DNA of 64,000 nucleotides from Rhizobium sp. R635 (GTDB taxonomy: Bacteria > Pseudomonadota > Alphaproteobacteria > Rhizobiales > Rhizobiaceae). Under the pieces are notes generated by a model. It had not been told where the DNA came from. It did no database searches and saw only the letters and a program-made list of their open reading frames with translations. The stretch lies in NCBI RefSeq assembly GCF_002211285.1, contig NZ_LOKX01000002.1, forward strand, positions 148,735-212,734. The letters run 5' to 3'. Below are positions 7,659 to 18,555 of this stretch, in pieces; the first letter of the stretch is position 1; each line of letters begins with the position of its first letter. Both the position numbers and the translations under genes were made by a program.

Positions 7659-8396
7659 ATGCCCGTCAATGCCCTCTATCGTGACGATTTCTATCTCTCG
7701 ACATGCGAGGCGGTCGTCACCGCCATTCACGAGGACGGGGGCATCGAACTGGATCAAACCTGTTTCTATGCGACGTCAGGCGGCCAGCCGGGAGATACCG
7801 GAGAGCTGGAGCGCGCCGACGGCAGCAAGATCGCGCTCGGCCATACCAAGCACGGTGCGAGCAAGGATATCATCATCCATGTGCCGCGCGACGGCGAGGC
7901 GCGGCCTGAAATCGGCGAGACGCTGGTGCTGCATGTCGACTGGCCGCGCCGCTACAGGCTGATGCGCATGCACACGGCCTGCCACCTGCTGTCCGTCGTC
8001 TGCTCCTATCCGATAACGGGAGCAGCCGTCGGCGAGGAGGAAAGCCGCGTCGATTTCGACATGAGCGAGACGATCGACAAGGACGAGGTGACATCAAAGC
8101 TGATGGAACTGGTCGGCCAGAACCATCCAGTTTATCTCCAGTGGATCACCGACGACGAGCTTGCGGCCAACCCCGATATCGTCAAATCGAAGAACGTGCG
8201 GCCGCCGATCGGGCTCGGGCGCGTGAGCCTCGTCTGCATCGGCGAGAACTCCTCGATTGACAGCCAGCCCTGCGGCGGCACACATGTTTCCGAGACACAG
8301 GAAGTCGGCCAGATTCACATCGCCAAGATCGAGAAGAAGGGCAAGGAGAACCGGCGCTTCCGCATCCGCTTCGGTACGCCCGGCGACGAAGCCTGA
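7659..8396 (+). CDS. alaX: alanyl-tRNA editing protein (AlaX type)
   Basis: This 245-aa free-standing editing domain related to AlaRS hydrolyses Ser-tRNA(Ala) and/or Gly-tRNA(Ala) in the cytoplasm. The zinc ligands are visible as HTACH (about residues 107-111) and CGGTH (about 204-208). The N-terminal beta-barrel (YATSGGQPGDTG) makes it the medium-length AlaX-M class. It sits 6 bp after the cysK-type gene and 18 bp before sseA, so the three are probably co-transcribed. Confidence 0.9.
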   Translation: MPVNALYRDDFYLSTCEAVVTAIHEDGGIELDQTCFYATSGGQPGDTGELERADGSKIALGHTKHGASKDIIIHVPRDGEARPEIGETLVLHVDWPRRYRLMRMHTACHLLSVVCSYPITGAAVGEEESRVDFDMSETIDKDEVTSKLMELVGQNHPVYLQWITDDELAANPDIVKSKNVRPPIGLGRVSLVCIGENSSIDSQPCGGTHVSETQEVGQIHIAKIEKKGKENRRFRIRFGTPGDEA

Positions 8397-8414
8397 CCAT
8401 CAAGGGAGACCATA

Positions 8415-9284
8415 ATGAGTGAGACCAAGAGCCGTTTCGTCGTCTCGGCCGACTGGCTGCAGGCCGAACTCGGCAAGCCGGATTTGCGCGTGCTGGACGC
8501 CTCCTTCTATCTGCCGGCGCAGAAGCGCGATGCCGATGCAGAATATGCGGCCGGCCACATTCCCGGCGCCATCCGCTTCGACCAGGACAAGATCGCCGAT
8601 CATTCGACGTCGCTGCCGCACACGATCCCCTCACCCGATGATTTCGCCACCGAGGTCGGCAAGCTCGGCATCGGCGAGAACGACCGCATCGTCGTCTATG
8701 ACGGCATCGGCATGTTCGCCTCGCCGCGCGTCTGGTGGCTGTTCCGGGTGATGGGCGCGAAGAACGTCTTCGTACTCGACGGCGGTCTCGACGGCTGGAA
8801 GGCCGAGGGCCGGCCGCTGGAAACCACCGCGCCCAACCATGCGCCGGCGACCTTCAGGCCTGACTTCGACGAGAGCCGCGTGGTGACGCTCGAAACGATG
8901 CGCGACATCGTCTCGAGCGGCGCGATGCAGATCGCCGATGCCCGCAGCGCCGGCCGCTTTGCCGCCGCCGAGCCTGAGCCGCGTGCCGGCATGCGCTCCG
9001 GCCATATGCCCGGCGCCCGCAGCCTGCCTTCCGGCACATTCGCCAACCAGGGCCGGTTCAAGTCGCTGCCCGAACTAAGGCAGACGATCGAGGAAGCCGG
9101 CATCGATCTCTCGAAGCCCGTCGTGACCTCCTGCGGCTCGGGCATTACGGCCGCGATCATCACGCTGGCGCTGGAATCGCTCGGCCATCACGACAACAAG
9201 CTTTACGACGGCTCGTGGAGCGAATGGGGCAGCCGCGAGGATACGCCCATCGTCACCGGCCCGCCGACGCCTGATAAAGCCTGA
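8415..9284 (+). CDS. sseA: 3-mercaptopyruvate/thiosulfate sulfurtransferase
   Basis: This 289-aa protein has two tandem rhodanese domains: an inactive N-terminal one (about 8-135, DGIGMFAS in the loop) and a catalytic C-terminal one (about 150-285). The active-site Cys240 lies in the loop CGSGIT, the 3-mercaptopyruvate sulfurtransferase type (CGSGVT) rather than the CRxGxT of thiosulfate sulfurtransferase. The enzyme moves sulfane sulfur from mercaptopyruvate to acceptors. An AAGGGAG ribosome-binding site precedes the ATG. Its place after cysK-type and alaX genes fits cysteine catabolism or sulfur handling. Confidence 0.92.
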   Translation: MSETKSRFVVSADWLQAELGKPDLRVLDASFYLPAQKRDADAEYAAGHIPGAIRFDQDKIADHSTSLPHTIPSPDDFATEVGKLGIGENDRIVVYDGIGMFASPRVWWLFRVMGAKNVFVLDGGLDGWKAEGRPLETTAPNHAPATFRPDFDESRVVTLETMRDIVSSGAMQIADARSAGRFAAAEPEPRAGMRSGHMPGARSLPSGTFANQGRFKSLPELRQTIEEAGIDLSKPVVTSCGSGITAAIITLALESLGHHDNKLYDGSWSEWGSREDTPIVTGPPTPDKA

Positions 9285-9289
9285 TCGCC

Positions 9290-9850
9290 ATGGGGAAGAC
9301 GCCCGCTTCGCTGAAAGCTCATATCACCCGGCTCGAAATGACGGCGCCGCCGAAGGCGAGCCTGCCGGTGCCCGTCAACATCCAGACCGCGATCATGCGC
9401 GCGCCTGAGATACCGCTGCCCTTCTACCGCTACCTCTACCGGCAGGTGGGCGCGCGCTGGCAATGGGTGGACCGGCTGCGCATGAGCGATGAGCAGCTTG
9501 CCGGCACGCTGAACGACAAGCGCAACAATATCAGCGTCCTCTACGTGAACGGCGCACCCGCCGGTTTCTATGAATATTTCTGCGAGGACGAGGACACGAT
9601 CGAGCTCAGCCATTTCGGCCTGATCGAACATGCGCTCGGCCTCGGCATCGGCAAATGGTTCCTGCTGCAGGCGCTCTACGCCATCTGGACGCTCAATCCG
9701 CAGCGCGTCACCACCACCACCAACAATCTCGACCATCCCCGCGCGCTGCAGCTCTACCAGATGTTCGGCTTCTCTCCCGTGTCCACGGGCACCGGCATCG
9801 TCCGGCCGCTGAGTGACAAGGAGTTGCTGGAGCTTGCGCGGAAAAGCTGA
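9290..9850 (+). CDS. GNAT family N-acetyltransferase
   Basis: This 186-aa protein has the GNAT acetyl-CoA fold: the central strand ISVLYVNGAPAGFYEY and the pyrophosphate loop region HALGLGIGKWFLLQALYAIW, ending in LYQMFGFSPV, the usual C-terminal motif. It follows sseA by 5 bp and is likely the last gene of the cysK-alaX-sseA operon. The substrate is unknown. Confidence 0.85.
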   Translation: MGKTPASLKAHITRLEMTAPPKASLPVPVNIQTAIMRAPEIPLPFYRYLYRQVGARWQWVDRLRMSDEQLAGTLNDKRNNISVLYVNGAPAGFYEYFCEDEDTIELSHFGLIEHALGLGIGKWFLLQALYAIWTLNPQRVTTTTNNLDHPRALQLYQMFGFSPVSTGTGIVRPLSDKELLELARKS

Positions 9851-9932
9851 CGGGTTCGTTTCCTCGTCCGGGCGCTGTCTGCGTGTCCACGTCAGGTATG
9901 TCAGGCGATGCGGTGAAACGTCCTTTTCTTCG

Positions 9933-10036
9933 CCTCCCTCATTCCTGTGCCTGTCACAGGAATCCAGCCACCGCGCGTCGGCGCGGTGAATGACTTGGGC
10001 GCACTGGATTCCTGTGACAAGCACAGAATGAGGGAA
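9933..10036. repeat. palindromic intergenic repeat element (RIME-like)
   Basis: The gap 9851-10188 has no gene but holds a long imperfect palindrome. The left arm (9933-9967) pairs with the right arm (10004-10036); both carry CTCATTCCTGTG and CAGGAATCCAG or their complements. Between them sits a small perfect hairpin CACCGCGC-GTCG-GCGCGGTG (9969-9988). The composition and layout are those of the mosaic palindromes scattered between genes in Rhizobium genomes, which I recall but cannot search for. At RNA level it would fold into one large stem and could act as a terminator for the upstream operon. Confidence 0.7.
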
Positions 10037-10188
10037 GAGAGGTGGAATTTCTCTCAATACGTTGGCATGCCTGCCGTCGTGAGAAGCGAGTTTGCAGCCG
10101 CGATCCCGGCAAACAATAAGCGCAAGAAACGGGTGGCTTGGCCGATAGTCCGAGTGCAATTTCATGGCGATCACAAAGGAGATCTGCC

Positions 10189-10692
10189 ATGACCGCCATT
10201 CGTTTTGTCGCCATGCCGACCGCTGATGCCGAACACCTCTGGAACGGCGGCCGCGACGCCTATGACAGGCTGCCCGAGACGATGATGTCAGATGGTGACG
10301 GCAATCCTTGCCGCCATTGCCTGCAGAATATCGAAGAGGGCGAGGAGATGCTGGTCTTTGCCTACCGCCCCTTTCCGGAACTGCAGCCCTATGCCGAAAC
10401 CGGGCCGATCTTCCTGCATAAGCAGCCCTGCCGGCGCTATGCCGCCGAAGAGATCCTGCCGCCGGTGCTGACGACGAGCCGCGACTTCATCGTCCGCGGC
10501 TACAATGAGAACAACCGCATCGTCTATGGCACTGGTGCCGTAACCCTCATCGGCGAGATTGCGGCCTATGGGGAAAAGCTGCTGGCGCGGCCGGACATTG
10601 CCTATGTGCATGTGCGCTCGGCGCGCAACAACTGCTTCCAGTGCCGGATCGACAAGATAAAGGCGCCGGCCCTCGTGGAGACCGGCGCCTAA
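10189..10692 (+). CDS. DUF1203 domain-containing protein
   Basis: This 167-aa protein matches DUF1203 throughout, with the conserved CRHCLQNIEEGEEMLVFAYRP and PIFLHKQPCRRY segments and a late RNNCFQCRID. The cysteine/histidine-rich motifs suggest metal binding, but the family has no established function. The start at 10189 has AAAGGAGATC just upstream. Its 3' end contains a terminator hairpin shared with the convergent ald gene. Confidence 0.85.
   Translation: MTAIRFVAMPTADAEHLWNGGRDAYDRLPETMMSDGDGNPCRHCLQNIEEGEEMLVFAYRPFPELQPYAETGPIFLHKQPCRRYAAEEILPPVLTTSRDFIVRGYNENNRIVYGTGAVTLIGEIAAYGEKLLARPDIAYVHVRSARNNCFQCRIDKIKAPALVETGA
10661..10690. terminator. bidirectional hairpin at the DUF1203/ald junction
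   Basis: AGGCGCCGG (10661-10669) pairs perfectly with CCGGCGCCT (10682-10690). It lies inside the last codons of the DUF1203 gene and 19 bp from the convergent ald stop. Confidence 0.55.
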
Positions 10693-10708
10693 CCTAGAGT
10701 CAGCGAAC

Positions 10709-11827
10709 TTACGCTACGTTCAGCACGCTCTCCGGCGCGAAGGCTTCGTAGCCGAGCGCTTCGGCGACCGGCTTGTTGGTGATGCGGCCCTTGTGAACGT
10801 TGAGGCCGTTCCTCAAATGCTTGTCTTCGGCGATGGCGCGCAGGCCGCGATCGGCAAGCGCGAGGCCGTGGACCAGCGTGGCATTGTTCAGCGCATGCGC
10901 CGAGGTGACGGGTACGGCACCCGGCATGTTGGCGACGCAATAATGCACCACGCCGTCGACCTCATAGGTCGGATCGGAATGGGTGGTCGCATGCGAGGTC
11001 TCGAAACAGCCGCCCTGGTCGATGGCGACGTCGACGATGACGGAACCCTTCTTCATGCCGGACAGCATCTCGCGGGTGACGAGCTTCGGAGCGGCGGCAC
11101 CGGGGATCAGCACGGCGCCGATGACGAGGTCGGCCGAGAAGACCTCCTCCTCCAGCGCCTGGATGCTGGAATAACGGGTATGGACGCGGCCCGCGAAAAT
11201 GTCGTCGAGTTGTCGCAGGCGCGGCAGCGACCTGTCGAGAATGCTGACATCGGCGCCGAGGCCGGCGGCCATCCGGGCGGCATGCAGGCCGACGACGCCG
11301 CCACCGATGATCGCAACCTTAGCCGGCAATACGCCAGGCACGCCGCCAAGCAGGACGCCGAGGCCGCCATTGGCCTTCTGCAGCGCGGTCGCTCCCGCCT
11401 GGATCGACAGGCGTCCAGCCACTTCCGACATCGGCGCCAGCAGCGGCAAGCCGCCACGCTCGTCGGTCACCGTCTCATAAGCGATCGCGGTGACGCCGGA
11501 GGCGAGAAGCCCCTTGGTCTGATCGGGATCGGGCGCCAGGTGCAGATAGGTGTAGAGAAGCTGGCCGTCGCGAAGCTGCGCCCATTCGGAAGGCTGCGGC
11601 TCCTTCACCTTGACGACCATGTCGCACTTTTCGAAAATATCCTTGGCGGAGGCAGCAATCTTCGCGCCAGCCGCGGCATAGGCGGCGTCATCGGCGCCGA
11701 TGCCGGCGCCCGCCTTGGTCTCCACCCAGACCTCGTGGCCGTGGGCCACATATTCGCGCACAGAAGCCGGCGTCAGACCGACGCGATATTCATGATTCTT
11801 GATTTCCTTCGGGCAACCGACACGCAT
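10709..11827 (-). CDS. ald: alanine dehydrogenase
   Basis: This 372-aa enzyme oxidatively deaminates L-alanine to pyruvate with NAD+. The N-terminus [20 protein letters not shown] is diagnostic and fixes the start at 11827, which has GAGAGGAA upstream. The substrate Lys is in [10 protein letters not shown], the catalytic His in YTYLHLAPD, and the NAD motif [19 protein letters not shown] lies at about 172-190. It is divergent from an Lrp-type regulator, an arrangement known for AldR-controlled alanine dehydrogenases, so alanine-induced control is likely. Confidence 0.95.
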   Translation of the reverse strand: MRVGCPKEIKNHEYRVGLTPASVREYVAHGHEVWVETKAGAGIGADDAAYAAAGAKIAASAKDIFEKCDMVVKVKEPQPSEWAQLRDGQLLYTYLHLAPDPDQTKGLLASGVTAIAYETVTDERGGLPLLAPMSEVAGRLSIQAGATALQKANGGLGVLLGGVPGVLPAKVAIIGGGVVGLHAARMAAGLGADVSILDRSLPRLRQLDDIFAGRVHTRYSSIQALEEEVFSADLVIGAVLIPGAAAPKLVTREMLSGMKKGSVIVDVAIDQGGCFETSHATTHSDPTYEVDGVVHYCVANMPGAVPVTSAHALNNATLVHGLALADRGLRAIAEDKHLRNGLNVHKGRITNKPVAEALGYEAFAPESVLNVA

Positions 11828-11983
11828 TGGCGTTCCTCTCATTTTGTCTCCGCGGTCGCGGATCTCCTCTGACGATGAATCCAACCACCAAGACCGCGAA
11901 ATGTCCTTGCAAAGACGATTTGCCAGAAGGCCACTTTTCGGAGATTATTGCGTATCTTCCGCCCTTTTTCGAAGGTTCTGCGA

Positions 11984-12445
11984 ATGGCTGATCTCGATAC
12001 CATCGATCTTGCGATTCTCAAGGTGCTGCAGGCCAATGCCCGCATCACCAATGCCGAGCTTGCCGAAAAGATCGGATTGTCGCCTTCGGCCTGTTCACGC
12101 CGGCTCGACATACTCGAGCGAAGCGGCGTCATCGGCGGCTATCATGCGCGGCTTTCGCACAAGGCACTCGATTACAAGATGATCGCCATCGTGCATATCT
12201 CGCTCTCCGGCCAGTTCGCCAAGACGCTCGCGGAATTCGAGGCGGCGGTGAAGCTCTGCCCGAACGTGCTCGTCTGCTACCTGATGTCGGGCGAATACGA
12301 CTATATCCTCAGGGTCGCCGCCCGAGACTTGGAAGATTACGAGCGCATTCATCGCGACTGGCTGTCGGCCCTTCCCCACGTCGTCAAGATCAATTCCAGT
12401 TTTGCGCTCCGAGAAATCATCGACAGGCCGAATGTCGGCCTTTGA
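11984..12445 (+). CDS. Lrp/AsnC family regulator, probable AldR
   Basis: This 153-aa protein has an N-terminal winged HTH (ITNAELAEKIGLSPSACSRR, about 22-41) and a C-terminal RAM domain (about 65-145; GEYDYILRVAARDLEDYE is typical). The start at 11984 (MADLDTIDLAIL) is where Lrp homologues begin; the frame is open a further 12 codons. It is divergent from ald across 156 bp and most likely activates it in response to alanine. A similar regulator is at 40215. Confidence 0.9.
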   Translation: MADLDTIDLAILKVLQANARITNAELAEKIGLSPSACSRRLDILERSGVIGGYHARLSHKALDYKMIAIVHISLSGQFAKTLAEFEAAVKLCPNVLVCYLMSGEYDYILRVAARDLEDYERIHRDWLSALPHVVKINSSFALREIIDRPNVGL

Positions 12446-12517
12446 GGCCTTGCATATTCACGGAAAGCCTGACCAGACTTCGGTCGCGCGCGGGCGTTTC
12501 CCGCTTATTGGCATGTG

Positions 12518-13399
12518 ATGAAATCGAAGTCCCAAGGCTATATTTTCGCCCTGCTGGCGCTCACCATCTTTTCGCTGCAGGACGCCATCTCCAAACACCT
12601 GGCATCCGCCTATCCGCCGATCTTCGTGACGATGATCCGCTATTGGGCCTTCGGGCTCTTCACGATCATTCTCGCTTCGAAGATGCGCGGCGGCCTCAAG
12701 GCGACGGCCCGCACCAAACGTCCCGCCCTGCAAGTGGCGCGCGGCGTTCTGCTTGCGGTGCAGGTGGTGCTGGCCATCACCTGTTTTGCCCTGATCGGCC
12801 TTGCCCGTTCGCAGGCGATCTTTTCCGCCACACCGATCCTGATCGCGTTGCTGGCGATGCCGATCCTCGGAGAGCGGGTCGGATGGCGGCGGTGGACGGC
12901 GATCGGCGCCGGGCTTTTCGGCGTGCTGCTGATCCTGAAGCCGGAAGGCGATTTTTTCGACGTGAAGCTGCTTCTCGCCGTCCTTTCCTGCTTCAACTTC
13001 GCCTTCTACGTCATCATCACCCGTCTCGTCAGCCGCGACGATTCTTCGACGACCAGCTTCTTCTATACCGGTGTCGTCGGCGCCGTGACGATGACGCTTG
13101 TCGGACCGTTCTATTGGAGCTGGATGTCACCAGGCGACTGGGGCTGGATGGCGCTCGTCTGCGTGACCAGCATTTCCAGCCATTATTTCCTGATCCGCGC
13201 CTACGACATTCTCGATGCCGCAGCCGTCCAGCCCCTGACCTATCTGTCGCTTGTCTACGCTTCGATCATCGGCGTGACGATCTATGGCGAGACGCTGAGC
13301 TTCAACATGATCGTCGGCTCGGTCATCGTGGTTGGAGCCGGCATCTTCACCGTCTGGCGCGAACATGTGGTGGGGCGCAGAAACGATAAAACCAGCTGA
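12518..13399 (+). CDS. EamA/DMT-superfamily transporter
   Basis: This 293-aa integral membrane protein has about ten hydrophobic segments and the internal duplication of EamA permeases (N-half about 8-140, C-half about 150-280). The features FALLALTIFSLQDAISKHLA and RAYDILDAAAVQPLTYL fit the DMT family of metabolite exporters. The start at 12518 is ATG, directly after an in-frame GTG. Substrate is unknown. Confidence 0.87.
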   Translation: MKSKSQGYIFALLALTIFSLQDAISKHLASAYPPIFVTMIRYWAFGLFTIILASKMRGGLKATARTKRPALQVARGVLLAVQVVLAITCFALIGLARSQAIFSATPILIALLAMPILGERVGWRRWTAIGAGLFGVLLILKPEGDFFDVKLLLAVLSCFNFAFYVIITRLVSRDDSSTTSFFYTGVVGAVTMTLVGPFYWSWMSPGDWGWMALVCVTSISSHYFLIRAYDILDAAAVQPLTYLSLVYASIIGVTIYGETLSFNMIVGSVIVVGAGIFTVWREHVVGRRNDKTS

Positions 13400-13485
13400 C
13401 GTTTCATTGCAATTTTAGCCAAGCTCCTAAAACCATTTCAATTTTCGGCTGCTATGTTTCTCCGGCGATGTCCAAGGGAGACAAT

Positions 13486-13890
13486 ATGACGCGCAACCTG
13501 AATATTACGGCCCGAAAGGCCGACCGCAAAAACTGTCGTGTCTTCGGCAACATGAAATATCTGAACACCCAGGTGGATGTCCGCATTCTCAACCTGTCGG
13601 CAACCGGCGCCGCGCTGGAGACGAAGGGGCCTGTCCATGCCGCCTCCGGCAGCAAGGTGCGGATCGAGGCCGAGAACCTCGGCATGCTCGAAGGCATCAT
13701 CCGCTGGAAACATAACGGCCGTATCGGCATCCAGTTCGACGTGAACTCGAATGCGCGGGCGCAGGTCTCCTCCTATTTCCGCTTTTTCCATAAGGAAATA
13801 CGGCCGGTGCTGGCGGTACGCCAGCTGGTCACAGCCCATCCGAGCGGCAACAACAGACCTCACCTGGCGACATCGACGCTGAAATCATAA
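13486..13890 (+). CDS. PilZ domain protein (possible c-di-GMP receptor)
   Basis: This 134-aa protein consists of one PilZ-like domain (about residues 15-95), with ADRKNCRVFG near the N-terminus, VRILNLSATGAALET and GRIGIQFD. In canonical PilZ domains the motifs are RxxxR and D/NxSxxG; NLSATG is present, but the arginine motif is only partly matched (RKADRKNCR), so c-di-GMP binding is uncertain. The start at 13486 has AAGGGAG upstream; an in-frame ATG at 13468 is the alternative. It overlaps the convergent gene by 31 bp. Confidence 0.8.
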   Translation: MTRNLNITARKADRKNCRVFGNMKYLNTQVDVRILNLSATGAALETKGPVHAASGSKVRIEAENLGMLEGIIRWKHNGRIGIQFDVNSNARAQVSSYFRFFHKEIRPVLAVRQLVTAHPSGNNRPHLATSTLKS

Positions 13891-14579
13891 GGCTGCACCG
13901 CCTTGGCGCCGAAGGAGCGACTGAGATCGTTCCAGTAGCTGCGGTTGACGTTGACGTCGAGGGTGACGGGGCCTTGCCTCTCCGGCAGCCTGGCGCCCAG
14001 ATCCTTGACGTCGATGGCAGCGCTGTTGGCGTTGGCGCCCGACAGTACGATCGTCTCCGTGCCCAAGGGCACGTTGACACCGCCGGGCGCGGGGCTCGCC
14101 GAGAGCGGCTCGCTTGATATGAGCTGGCCGTCTCGGCCGAGGAACTTGATATCGCAGGTCTGGCATTCGCCCTGCGTCCAGCCGGGATTGACCTTCAGTT
14201 CGACACGCGGCGGCAGCGAGCGGTCCTGGGCATAAGCGGCGCCGACGATGGAAAAAAGGCCGGAGACCGGCGGTTTGACCTCGATCGGCCTCGGGCTGGT
14301 TGAGCTGCCTTGCGCGGCCGCCATGATGAGGGCCGGCGCGCCGATGCCGAGAAGAAGCGCCTTTTGCAGCTGTTGTTCGCGATAGATCAGGGCGATTGCG
14401 GCGCCGATGATGAAGAAGACCGCGATGGCGCCGACCGCGCAGGCAACTGAGATCCACGGATTTGCCGTCGTCGTCAGCCATTTCTCCACGTCGCCGCTAT
14501 AGAGCGCCTGCGCCTTGTCGACCAGACTGGGCGCCGTGCCTCCGAAACCTCCGACCATTGCGATGACGACCCTGCTCAT
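13860..14579 (-). CDS. membrane-anchored protein of unknown function
   Basis: This 239-aa protein has two hydrophobic segments (about residues 43-66, and a weaker one around 75-90), followed by a polar region with a single C-x2-C pair (GECQTCDIKFLG, about 155-166) and a beta-rich C-terminus. The layout suggests a periplasmic C-terminal domain on a membrane anchor. The family is not recognised. It lies alone on the minus strand between PilZ and cpdB, and its 3' end overlaps the PilZ gene by 31 bp. Confidence 0.7.
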   Translation of the reverse strand: MSRVVIAMVGGFGGTAPSLVDKAQALYSGDVEKWLTTTANPWISVACAVGAIAVFFIIGAAIALIYREQQLQKALLLGIGAPALIMAAAQGSSTSPRPIEVKPPVSGLFSIVGAAYAQDRSLPPRVELKVNPGWTQGECQTCDIKFLGRDGQLISSEPLSASPAPGGVNVPLGTETIVLSGANANSAAIDVKDLGARLPERQGPVTLDVNVNRSYWNDLSRSFGAKAVQPYDFSVDVAR

Positions 14580-14757
14580 GATCCCGATCCCCCTATCGAT
14601 CTCAGTCGCGCCACTTTACCATAAATTGTATTTTAAAACCACGCGGCCTTTCCCTCGGATTGTTTTGCCGTCCCGTCATTTTTGATGTGTACTCCTCGCG
14701 AAATCGTCCTAATTCTGATGCGCCGGACGATGCATGATCTTTGAAGGAGAGCTTTCC

Positions 14758-16746
<1,989 letters not shown>

Positions 16747-16761
16747 GGGCAAGGCAATTTC

Positions 16762-16787
16762 GAGGAAGGCGCACTCGCGCCTTCCTC
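16762..16787. terminator. bidirectional terminator between cpdB and the LysR gene
   Basis: GAGGAAGGCGC (16762-16772), a 4-nt loop, then GCGCCTTCCTC (16777-16787) form a perfect 11-bp stem. It lies between the convergent stops and touches the LysR stop codon. Confidence 0.75.
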
Positions 16788-17754
16788 ATTCGGCCGCAAG
16801 CGGGATTGCGGGCTCACGCAGTTCGGCGATGCGGGCGTGGAAATCCGCTTGGCTCGGGCAATGGGTAAGCCGCGAGCGGAACGCGTCGATCATCCAGGTG
16901 GCGGCAGGTCCGGGCGGATTGGCGAGCCGGCGCATCGAATAGATGGCATATTCTCCCTGCTCATAGGCATCCAGATCGAGATGGACGAGCGCGCCGCTGA
17001 GGAGATCGTCATGGATCAGGGAGGCCGGAAGGCCGCCCCAGCCGAGGCCAGCCTTGATGAGCTGATGCTTCGTGGCGATATCGCTGACGCGCCATGTCTT
17101 GTAGGACAGGACGTTGAAATCCCGCCCCTTCGTCAGGCCCGACGCGTCGGTGACGACGAGCTGCACTTCCTCGCGCACATCACCGAGCGTCAGCGGCCGG
17201 CCGAGCCCGGCCAGCGGGTGATTGCTGGCGGCAACCGGCAGCATGAAGGAATGACCGATCCGCTCGGTGACGACCGAATCGTCCTGCTTCAGGACCGCGC
17301 CGCCGATCCCGATCGTCGCCTTGCCGCTCAAAACCAGATCCATCACCATTCCGAGCTCGCCGACGTTGAGGTTCAGGGAAACGGACGGAAACATCTCGCG
17401 GAATTCGTGGAGCACATCCACCACGGCTTTTGACGGCACCATGACGCTGATGGCGACGGAAACCTCGGCTTCGAGCCCTTCCTTCAGGCTCTTGACCCGC
17501 GCCCGCATGACCTGCAGGTCGCCGAGAATTCGGCGCGCATCTTCCAGCATCGCCTTGCCCGCTTCCGTCAGCTTCGGCTGTCGGGCGCCGGAACGCTCGA
17601 AAAGCGGCATCTCAAGCTGGGCTTCCAGATTGGCGATCGTATAGCTGACGACCGACTGCGCGCGGTTCAGCACGCGCGAAGCGGCCGAGAAGCTGCCGGT
17701 CTCGGCAACGGTCAGAAACACCTGCAATTGATCCAGAGTCGGGTTCGGAAGCAT
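16786..17754 (-). CDS. LysR family transcriptional regulator
   Basis: This 322-aa LTTR has an N-terminal HTH (LDQLQVFLTVAETGSFSAAS, about 6-25, then RVLNRAQSVVSYTIANLE) and a C-terminal substrate-binding domain starting near residue 95 (VSVAISVMVPSKAVV). It is divergent from azoR with a 139-bp shared control region holding a palindrome, so it very probably regulates azoR. The start at 17754 (MLPNPTLDQLQ) is the conserved one; the open frame upstream is not. Confidence 0.92.
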   Translation of the reverse strand: MLPNPTLDQLQVFLTVAETGSFSAASRVLNRAQSVVSYTIANLEAQLEMPLFERSGARQPKLTEAGKAMLEDARRILGDLQVMRARVKSLKEGLEAEVSVAISVMVPSKAVVDVLHEFREMFPSVSLNLNVGELGMVMDLVLSGKATIGIGGAVLKQDDSVVTERIGHSFMLPVAASNHPLAGLGRPLTLGDVREEVQLVVTDASGLTKGRDFNVLSYKTWRVSDIATKHQLIKAGLGWGGLPASLIHDDLLSGALVHLDLDAYEQGEYAIYSMRRLANPPGPAATWMIDAFRSRLTHCPSQADFHARIAELREPAIPLAAE

Positions 17755-17771
17755 CTTCCATCCATTCCATC

Positions 17772-17793
17772 GATAATTTTGATCGACATTATC
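17772..17793. promoter_or_regulatory. LysR-type operator candidate
   Basis: GATAAT (17772-17777) and ATTATC (17788-17793) form a perfect inverted repeat with a 10-bp spacer in the LysR/azoR intergenic region. Size and position fit an LTTR recognition site. Confidence 0.5.
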
Positions 17794-17893
17794 TCCGTTT
17801 TTTCGATAGCTGGCCAGCCTTATTTTCCTCCTCGACACTGCGGCTCACCTCCCAACACCGGGCCGTCCCGTTCAATTCGAAAGGAAATGCACC

Positions 17894-18508
17894 ATGTCGT
17901 CCATCCTTCTTCTGACGTCCAGCCCGCGTGCCGAATCGCTCTCGACGCCGATCGCCGCCGATCTCGCCGAAAAGCTGAAAAACCAGAAGCCGGGCAGCGC
18001 TCTCGTCCGCCGCGACCTCGCCGCCAACCCGCTGCCGCATATCGACGACCTCTTCACCGGCGCGATCCGCAAGCCGGCCGAAGCTCGCACCGCCGAAGAA
18101 ATCGCAGCCATCAAGACCTCCGACGAACTCGTCGCCGAACTGTTTGCTGCCGACACGATCGTCATCAGCACCGGCCTTATCAACTTCAACATCTATTCGT
18201 CGCTGAAGACCTGGATCGATAACGTCGCTCGCGCCGGCGTGACCTTCAAGTACACGGAAAGCGGCCCGGTCGGCCTCCTGACCGGCAAGAAGGTTTATGT
18301 CGTGCTCACCTCGGGCGGCGTCTACTCGCAGGGACCGGCCGCTCCTCTGAACCACGCCGTTCCGTACCTGAAGTCGGTTCTCGGCTTCCTCGGCATCACC
18401 GATGTCGAAACCATCTATGTCGAGGGCCTCGCCTTCGGTCCGGAAGCCGCTGAAAAGGCCATCGACGCAGCCAAGTCGCGCGTCCAGGAAATCGCGCTCG
18501 CCGCCTGA
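17894..18508 (+). CDS. azoR: FMN-dependent NADH:quinone oxidoreductase / azoreductase
   Basis: This 204-aa flavodoxin-fold enzyme of the AzoR family does two-electron reduction of quinones (and azo dyes) with NADH. The FMN phosphate loop region SSPRAESLST (about 9-18) and the motif GLINFNIYSSLKTWIDNVAR (about 97-116) are characteristic. AAAGGAAA lies upstream of the ATG. It is divergent from the LysR regulator, an arrangement common for quinone-inducible azoreductases. Confidence 0.92.
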   Translation: MSSILLLTSSPRAESLSTPIAADLAEKLKNQKPGSALVRRDLAANPLPHIDDLFTGAIRKPAEARTAEEIAAIKTSDELVAELFAADTIVISTGLINFNIYSSLKTWIDNVARAGVTFKYTESGPVGLLTGKKVYVVLTSGGVYSQGPAAPLNHAVPYLKSVLGFLGITDVETIYVEGLAFGPEAAEKAIDAAKSRVQEIALAA

Positions 18509-18530
18509 TCGGCTTTCGAATCTTTTGTGG

Positions 18531-18554
18531 AACGGCCGGCTTTCGCCGGCCGTT
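18531..18554. terminator. bidirectional terminator between azoR and tetR
   Basis: AACGGCCGGC (18531-18540), loop TTTC, then GCCGGCCGTT (18545-18554) form a perfect 10-bp stem between convergent genes. Confidence 0.8.
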
Positions 18555-18555
18555 G

